In this document: positions 11,001 to 20,000 of the stretch, piece after piece
Layout of the letters: each line of letters opens with the position of its first letter
Numbering within the stretch: the stretch's first letter is position 1
From: Ditylenchus dipsaci
Lineage: Eukaryota; Nematoda; Chromadorea; Rhabditida; Anguinidae
DNA: 64,000 nucleotides
NCBI GenBank assembly: GCA_004194705.1
Contig: SADC01001373.1
Location: 1 to 64,000, forward strand
Reading direction: 5' to 3'
Translations under genes and position numbers: made by a program
Notes under the pieces: generated by a model
Database searches by the model: none
Told to the model about the DNA's origin: nothing
The model's input: the letters and a program-made list of their open reading frames with translations, nothing else

Positions 11001-14000
11001 CATGGTTGATTTGCTTATGAAACTGCCCTTGAACATAAAAACTTGCTGTCAAATTTTAAATTCCACTCAAGACAAAAAATATTCAAATTGAATTTTTTTT
11101 AAAATTTTATTGATTTTTGTCTTGAGCGGATTTTAAAATTTGACAGCAAGTTCTCATGTTTAAGCATGGTTCGCAAAAACAGCAAATTTGCTGAAATGCA
11201 GCAAAAATAATTGGCGTGTGTGTTTATTGAACATAGCGAAATTGCAGCAAAGATGCAGCAAAAATTTAGCTGCATTTCAGTAAAATTTTGCTGCATTTCT
11301 TCGCTCTTACATATCACGCATTTTCATTTCTCAACTATATTTTTTTGGGTTTTTTTCTATCTGGAGTCAAAAATGTATGAATTACCAGTATAAGAGCAAT
11401 ACCTAGGTTTCATGCAGCCCGTAGAAGTCACTCTTAAAGTGGAGGCGGGGATTTTCATATAAGCATCGGCTAAGTCACAGGTTTAAATCCACCTGGATGC
11501 ATGACCTATTTTCACACCATTTTTCATATTTTATTTTCAAGTTTGGTATGAAAATAATTCTCATTCTAATGTCTATCCGACAAGACTATCAGCGCATGGT
11601 TAAACAACTATAACAGCTGAGTTGATGGCTGAAGCCTACCTGAATTAGCTACCTCATTTTGTGCTTTTCCTTGATTGATATGTTCTGTATTTTCTTTACA
11701 ATTACACATTTTTTATACCAATGTGTAGCCATGATTCTAGGCTATGGCTTATATCTAAGCTATAATAAAGTTGAAAATTGAAATTTAGTTAGAACTAAAA
11801 TTTAAAAATGTCCAATGTAGGGCCATCCTATTTGTCGAACATACTGTCTTTTCTCTTGGTCAAACCTTCGGAAGCTACCAACTTTTTTATAGTACCATAT
11901 TTTCTCTATTAAACCTCCATGGGGGATTATTTTTCAACCGCTAAAAAATCAGAAAAGTTTGAGGTCGATTTCGAGATTTTTGGGTACTCAACCAATATCT
12001 GAAAAGTGGAATCAGGAGTGCTCGTGCTAATTAAGAAAACGCAAAAAAAACAAATTTGCAAATGTCTGCTCTAGGCTGAGATATAAGGTCAATATGGTGG
12101 GGATTATTAGAGAGTGGGGTTTTATTAGAGAGTGGGGGATTAATAGAGAAAATACGGTAATTTGAATGTGAAAACATTTATACTTCATTTTCCGTGCAAC
12201 TCTGGCTTTAGAAAGGAAAAAAGAGAAGATAAGGACAGATCAGAAGGATGACAGCGAGGACGAAGAAGGGATTCAGAACTTTTCAGCCACTTCATGAGCC
12301 TAAAAGCTTCTAGGATTGACTTAGGTTTGGTCTATCAAACGAAAATGCTGTAGGTCGCCAATCTAAATGGCAAAGTCTAAAAAAGATTATAAGTTCACCA
12401 TCACTCACGATCAGTACTCAGGTGGCCCGATCCTCATAGTGAGTAGTTGGTGGACCCAAGTGGGGTACCCACGTGGTGTTACTCAGGTGAGGGATACCAA
12501 TATGGGGAGTACCTAGGAGGGAATACCCATGAGGTAGTACTCAAGTGGTGGTACCCAGGTGGGGAGTACACAGGATGGAGCTACGCAGAAAAGAGGTACG
12601 AACTGGAGTAGTACAGAGTAGTCCAAAAAGATTCGGAAAATATTGAAAATTTCGCGTAGGTAGCTTCTTGCCCCATCGATTTACATAGAAGAATCGGTGA
12701 CAGCATTTAAGCTACCTGTGAGCTCTTCTAGGCTATACTATAGAATTGCAGCTAAATTTTTGTTGCATTTTCGCTGTTTTCAATAAACACACAACGCCAA
12801 GTGTTTTTGCTGCATTTCAGAAAATTTGCTGTCTTTGCAAACCATGTGTTTAAGGGCAGTTTTATAAGCAAGTCGACTATGCTAAACTCGGGTTTCTATA
12901 GGGAAATATAACTAGGGTTGCAATCTTTCCGAAAAGAATCTTTTGCCAGAAAATTTCCGGAAAGTTTCCAGAAAGTTTCTAAAATGTTGGAAAGATACCT
13001 TTTCGATTCTTCCACATGAGTTCTTCCATTTTATTTGCTCAAAGCCTCTGTTACATCAACAAATAACATCATAATATTCAAATCAACAATTAAACGTAGC
13101 CAAATAAATCATTCTGCAAAATCCAACAATTTTTCTTCGGATCTTCGTCGCGTTTGAAATATCTCCAGTTCCAGCTTATTGGCTTTGTTTTTGGCATTGC
13201 TGAACAAAAGGGAAAAAGGACAACTGGCAACCATTCTGACTGCCGACCCCCAACTGCCGACTGATTATCAGGTTTTGATCAAAAGCAACATTTTTTATGT
13301 CGCACAAAGAATAGAAAAAAGTTTATTCCGGTATCAAATAAGATACAAGGCCTGCCCCAAACCTGCTTTCTGTCTATAAATCTATCATTTTTGGGGTTTC
13401 CTTTGATTGGTTTGGTTAATATTTGCTGATTTTTTACAAGTAAACATGCTTTTTTGTACTAACCATACTACTCAAAAGCTCAAAAAGGCATTTTTTACAA
13501 GTAAACATGCTTTTTTGTACTAACCATACTACTCAAAAGCTCAAAAGGCATTTTTTAGTTTTAGTCTATAAAAAATTGAATTTCGAGACCACCCAAAAGT
13601 ACCTTTTTTGACCATTTTACCATTAGACATGATTCCGAGCAAGACTCTGGATCAAAAATGTATATAGAGACTCTTTTTGCCCAGCTCCAGTAACCAAAAC
13701 AGGGAAAACAGGCAAATAGTCAAAAGGGTCAAAATGGCTTACAAAAATTTATTTGACACATTTGCCTTTTAGTCATACTTACTCGAAAGAGTAAGCCAGA
13801 GTTAGTTAGATAAATTTATAAAAATTCACATTTGTACACACACGGCTACGCAGCGTTGAGAAAAAAGGTGAAAGATTCTTGAACCGTTTGCCTTGGTTCA
13901 CCCCGAGATAAAAGTTAAATTTTAGTCAGAATTCGATAATTAGTTGGCAGTTGGAATGGTCGGCAGTTGACCCTCGTTCAACAAAAGCGGATAAACAAAA

Positions 14001-17000
14001 GAATAAAGTGAGCTAAATACAGTCGACTCTCGATTTAACATACACCCAAAAAGTTCGTTCCCGCCTAGGGTCCGACACTTTTTTTAACTCACTTTTCGAC
14101 ATTTTTTACTTATTCTGTTTTGACAGTCTGGTCCCGAATATCGCAAGGATTCCGATTTTGCCGATCGTTTTTCGGAATCATAAAATATTTACATCTAAAA
14201 AAGCAAAACCTCGATTTAACATACACCTGTTTTGGATTTAGGCGTGTGTTAAAGGGACAGGACAATCAGGCATTCCAGTGTTAAAAATGTGTGGTATCCC
14301 TTATTCAAAAAAATTGCTTGTTCTCTCTTTCTTTATTTTTAACTTTGCTTAGGCTGCTGCTTTATTTTTTAACCAAGGTGGCTCAAGCTCAGTTCTGTAT
14401 AAAACATGTTATTGATTTTAGAGATCAATATTTTTCCACAGTTGCGACAGCACTCGCAGCTAACAGAAGTGAAGAAGAGGAACACATACTGGAGCAGTAT
14501 GCTGACATGGCCAGGAGGATTGCTGAACAATGTGTGCTGGAGCAAAAGTACGACGAAAGAATGGAATGGAACCTGAAAAACGCTGGACTTTTCGGCTTTG
14601 GTATTTTGACCACACTAGGTGAGTGTTCTTAGGTATATTTATTCTTTCACTCATTTTCCATAAGGCTTATAGCAGGACTGTTAGCCGTTTAAAAAAACCC
14701 AGTACCAGAAAAAAAAACTGGAACCAGAAACGACAGAGCGTCAAAAAACCCCTAAAAACAGGAACTATCCAATATTTTTTTTTTAATTTTTTTATTTCAA
14801 AAAACTTTGCAACATTTTTTTTGCCAATGGAAAAATTGTGAATTTTTTTACAACAAAACTTTAATCAAATTTTTTATAGTTTTTGATAAAAAATTATAGT
14901 ATGTATGATACCTTTAAATTTTTGTCCGATTTCTACCCCCAACCGGAAAGTTTTTCGGAAAACTTTCTGGCTAACTTTCTAAACATTTTCTGTCCGGAAA
15001 GAAAAGCAACCCGCCTAAAACCCCCAAAAACGGGTCTAGCCCGGTGTATGGCCAGTGAGAGTAGTTAACCCTAAGATTTTGGACTTTGATTGATTTACGA
15101 CCCCCCTGTCAATTTGGTTGTGCGCTTACAAGAAAGTTTTCTCTGACTCTCTAACACAATTTTGAATTTTACCGCAAAATTTTCGCGACAACCAAGATTG
15201 ACAGGGGGTCGTAAATCAATCAAAGTCCAAAATCTTAGGGTTAACTACTAGTGAGCCATGGTTTTTTTTCAATTACACAAAAAGGGGTAGCTTAATAAAA
15301 AAAAGAAGCAATGACTAATCAGTCAATCCTTGTTCTTTAATCTATAATTTCTAAAATATTTGCAAATATCATCTAAAATTTTGCCTGCCTATTTTGTCAA
15401 TTTAACTTTTTTCAACTCTTCTACAGTTAACATTCACTTCAGGTTATGGCAAAATAGAGCCGCAGACCACTAATGGCCGCCTGTTCACAGTTATCTATGG
15501 ATTTGTGGGTGTCCCATTCACAGTCATCATCTTCACCAATTTTGGGAGATACATCCAAAACCTGGAGAGGTATATTCGCAGAAAGTATTGCAGTGGAGGG
15601 CTAGCAGCTAGTCTTGGGCGTCGTCGACGACGTTCCTCTGCTATGAGTTCTGGAAACACCAGTCATTTGGAGGAAGGATCTTTTGCCACTTTCCGGCCAA
15701 ATGCTCCTCATGGCGTTATCCTAAGTTCAGAGCCAGAGCCCTCGATGCAATCACTGGATGAGGAGGAGGAAGGGCAAAGTGAGGAATATGACTTTGATCA
15801 AATCTCTCCCATGACTCTCATGTGCATTGTGCTCTTCTATCTGGTCAGCCACTCTTTAAAAAAAATGGTTACAAATAGTCTTTAAAATACAATAAAGTCC
15901 AATTAGGTAGTAAGTATTTGGAAAATGATAGTTTTTTAATGTTTACCAGCAGATGTTGGCACCACCTTTTCTAATCCGTTTTTAGGTTTCTGGTATTGTG
16001 AACATTCCTTACATTTACACTTACAATTGTGATAGAGCCATTACAGAAAATGTGTTGCAAATGTCGTTTTCCGAAATAGCCTTTGATTCGTAAAATGTAG
16101 GATTTCTATACACTCTACATGATTCCGAGAAGCACTCATGATCAAAAGGCATGAAGAAGCTCTTTTTGCCCAGCTCCAGTGATCAAAACTGGGTCAAGTC
16201 AAAAACACAATTTTTGCTTGGTCCCTCACCGTGGTTTAGGTAATGGTCTCTGGATGGCTTTTGAAAGGGCAAGGCCATACCACAGTGAGACCTGGCAAAA
16301 TCGTGTTATTGACTTTATATACTAAAACAATTGCTATCAAAAACTGAGTCGATTGGTGTTTGCAGAGTTTCAAGAAACGACTCACTAAAAAAGTTATGGC
16401 CTCTCAAAAATGATCGAAATTCTTAAATCACCCTGAACAGGATTTTTTTGCCTACGTCTATCTGATCTAACACAAATTGCGGTTTTCCTTTACTCATTTA
16501 AATTCCATTTTTTCATACTTTTTCATTCTATACTTTTCACCTGTGGTGCTATTCATAACTCAAATAAATGCGTCACATTACCATAAAATTTTTAACAAAA
16601 TTAGATGCCGAAATGTGTTTTAGATGCAAATAGCTTTCTCGAAAATCTAATACAACATTTGTTTCAGTTTTTGGGGCTGCCCTAATGTCCCACTTAAATG
16701 ACCAAGTGGACTTCTTCAATGGTATTTACTATGGCAAGTGAATTTCCTTCTTATAAATCACTTATTCACTATGTTTAGCCTTCCTCTGTCTCAGTGCCAT
16801 TGAGTTTGGGAGCTTGACACCAAATGAGTAGGTTATTATTGTAAAAATTCGGAATGAAAAACTCGTGAATCATTTTTAGTGGTTAATCATTTTTCTTGGG
16901 CAAATATACTTTTTGGGGCAAATTTTACTCTTTTTGGAGCAAATTTTTCTTTCGACTGATTTCATTATTTTTCTCATCTTTTTCCAAAATGATGACCAAT

Positions 17001-20000
17001 ATTATGTAGCCCTGCGACTCTAGTTTCTAACGAGATATCGATTGTTGCATCATCTTTGCAAAATGTAAAAAAAAAAAAAAGAAAGTATGAAGCAAGTCAG
17101 AAAATAATTTGGTTCATACTTTTATTTTTTGTGCTACATTTTGCAAAGATGATGCAAAAATCGATATTTCATTAGAAACTAGAGTCGCAGGGCTACATAA
17201 TGATGTCAACACTTTTATAAAAGATGAGAAAAAATAATGAAATCAGTCGAAAGAAAAATTTGCCTCAAAAAGAGTAAAATTTGTCCCCGAAAAAGTAAAT
17301 TTGCCCCAAGAAAAAAGATTACCCATTTTTAGTTCATGGTATTTGCCACTGGTGATCAGTTATATTTGCTTTGGACTGGCCATCTCCACTATTGCATTAG
17401 GTTCAATAGTTGAAATATTAAAATAAACTAGTTTTTCGCATCCAGATATTGGCTCAACTTATGTGAAGAGATTGTATTTCGTGGGTCGCAAGATCCGCCA
17501 TATTGCTGGTGTAAAGATATGGTTTGGTTCAAAAAAGTAGGTTTTCCAGCTGTATTGGTGTTTATATTGTTTTTAAACTCTCTGTTACTTAGCCTCAGGG
17601 TCAGAGAACTTCTAGCCGCACTTGGACATAATATTGGACTTGAACCAAGTGTATTGTGTGATCTCGACCTCGAACAGTTAGTTTCGGTGAGTTTACTTGT
17701 AGAATATACTACAGTCAAACCTCAGTTATACGCCACCTTCAGTTATACCCTAAACATACTGCACTTGGCTGAGGTTGGCTTATTAATCAACTGACACCCC
17801 AGCTATACGACACCTCAGTTTTAAGCCAACCTAAGGACGGTCTTCTGGGTGGCGTATAACCGAGGTTGGACTGTACAATGTCTCTGATTTTTGATCTATC
17901 TGGATTCTTAAAGTTATAGCGTGTAATTGCTAATTTTTGAACAAAGGTCATGGAAGACGTGATTAAGCATAAGCCACATAAGGTTTAGTAATGTATATGT
18001 ATGGAATATAGTTCCATGTTAGTATGTGTCCCATGTGGTCTAACGGTTAGGATTGGTGGCTTTCACCCACCCGGCCGGGTTCGACTCCCGGCATGGGATT
18101 ACCTCTTTTTTATCTTCATGTAAAATTTTAAAAGAAATTTTCTAAGAGACCTACCACGACTTACCACGATTTTTTTTTCAAAATTTTTCTAAGATGTCCA
18201 TCGTGTTCTGCTACTCTTTCTGAGCAACCTTGACAAAGACAGTCCACGTGAAACATGCATATTGACGAAATATATACATTTTAAAAAATGCACCCGAAAT
18301 TTATTCTTAATTTTCACCATTCTGCTATAAATGTTGATTTCCACTTAATTAACATTAGTGTCATGAGAACTGGCTTGAATTGCGCTTTTTTGAGGTATAC
18401 CGCTAATATTTCTCATGAAAAAAATTCAGAAACAACCGCTTTTTTGAAAAAAAAAGTGTTTTCCAAAATGCAAGTTTTCGTAAAAAATGCCAATTTCTCC
18501 ATTTTTAAAATATCCCGACCTGATTTTTATCGCATGATATGATTCAGCATTTAAAACTGAACGAGTTGGCCGAAAAAAATGTCGGCTCGAAAGTGGGGCG
18601 GGGGGAGGGAAGTTATAGTATTTGAAGTTCTCATCTCACACGAAATTTCCCACACATATTTGGCATAACTTTTTTTTCTGCTAAACAAAAATTAAATTCT
18701 AGCACCGGATTCGCGATCAGTGTGGTCGATTTACATGTGAAACTGCTTTATTATCAAAAAGTCGACTTCAAATTTTAAATGAATTCCAATAATTCAATAG
18801 AATACCTTTAAATCTTTTTTGTCTCGAGCGGAATTTGAAATTTGAAGGCGAGTTTCTGATCTTTAGGCAGTTTCACATGTAAATCGATCACACTGAGCAC
18901 GAATCCGGTGTAAGAATTTTATTTTTGTTTAGCAGAAAAAAAAGTTATGCCAAATTTGTGTGCGAAATTTCGTGTGAGATGAGAACTTCAAATACTATAA
19001 CTTCCCTCCCCCGCCCCACTTTCGAGCCGACATTTTTTTTCGGCCAACTCGTTCAGTTTTAAATGCTGAATCATATCATGCGATAAAAATCAGGTCGGGA
19101 TATTTTAAAAAATGGAGAAATTGGCATTTTTTACGAAAACTTGCATTTTGGAAAACACTTTTTTTTTCAAAAAAGCGGTTGTTTCTGAATTTTTTCATGA
19201 GAAATATTAGCGGTACAATACCTCAAAAAAAAGCGCAATTCAAGCCAGTTCTCATGACACTAATGTTAATTACCGTATTTTCTCTATTAATGAACCCCTC
19301 TCTAATAATGAATCCCCCCCCTCGATTTTTTTACTAGGATTTCAGAGTTAGGGCCATTTTTGATTTACAATTTTAACATTTTTGAAGGGTTGAAAAATAA
19401 TGAACCCGGATGCATTAATAGAGAAAATACGGTAAGTGAAAATCAACATTTATAGCAGAATGGTGAAAATTAAGAATAATTTTTGGGTGCATTTTTTAAA
19501 ATGTATATATTTCGGTCAATATGCATGTTTTACACGGACTGTCATTTTCAAAGTTGCTCAGGAATAGTAGCAGGACACGATGCATATCACAGAAGAATTT
19601 TGAAAACAAATCGTGGTAAATCATCATTTGTGACTTTATCATTTTCTCAGAAATTCTCTTTTAAGAGCTCAATAAATAAATTATTTCCGCCCATAATGAT
19701 AGTATCTTCCTTCCCTTTTCACTTCATTCCCTTTAACTGATTTTTTGGCTTGAGTATAGAATCCCCCCTGCCCCTCCACGGGGAGTGATCGAGGAGATAA
19801 CATCATATTCGTGTTTCTCGTCCCCGATTTCATGAGAAAGCCGGCTGTTTTTTCAATTCTGAGAAAAAAAATTTCGATCCACAGGGGGGGGGGGGGTATC
19901 ATGGTTTTTCAGTCAAAATTTGAAAAATTTGAATTGGCGCCTTTTGAATTTTAAGGGGATTAAGGGCTGTATAGGGAGGGGAAGGAATAAAAGGGGACCA

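Larger units (their letters stand above)
11165..12846. mobile_element. hAT-like element with 8-bp target duplication
   Basis: Starts CATGGTTCGCAAAAACAGC and ends GCTGTCTTTGCAAACCATG, with TGTTTAAG on both sides (11157-11164 and 12847-12854). When it is removed, the flanks form a continuous hairpin (10995-11164 with 12855-12890), so it landed in an older palindrome. No transposase seen. Confidence 0.75.
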
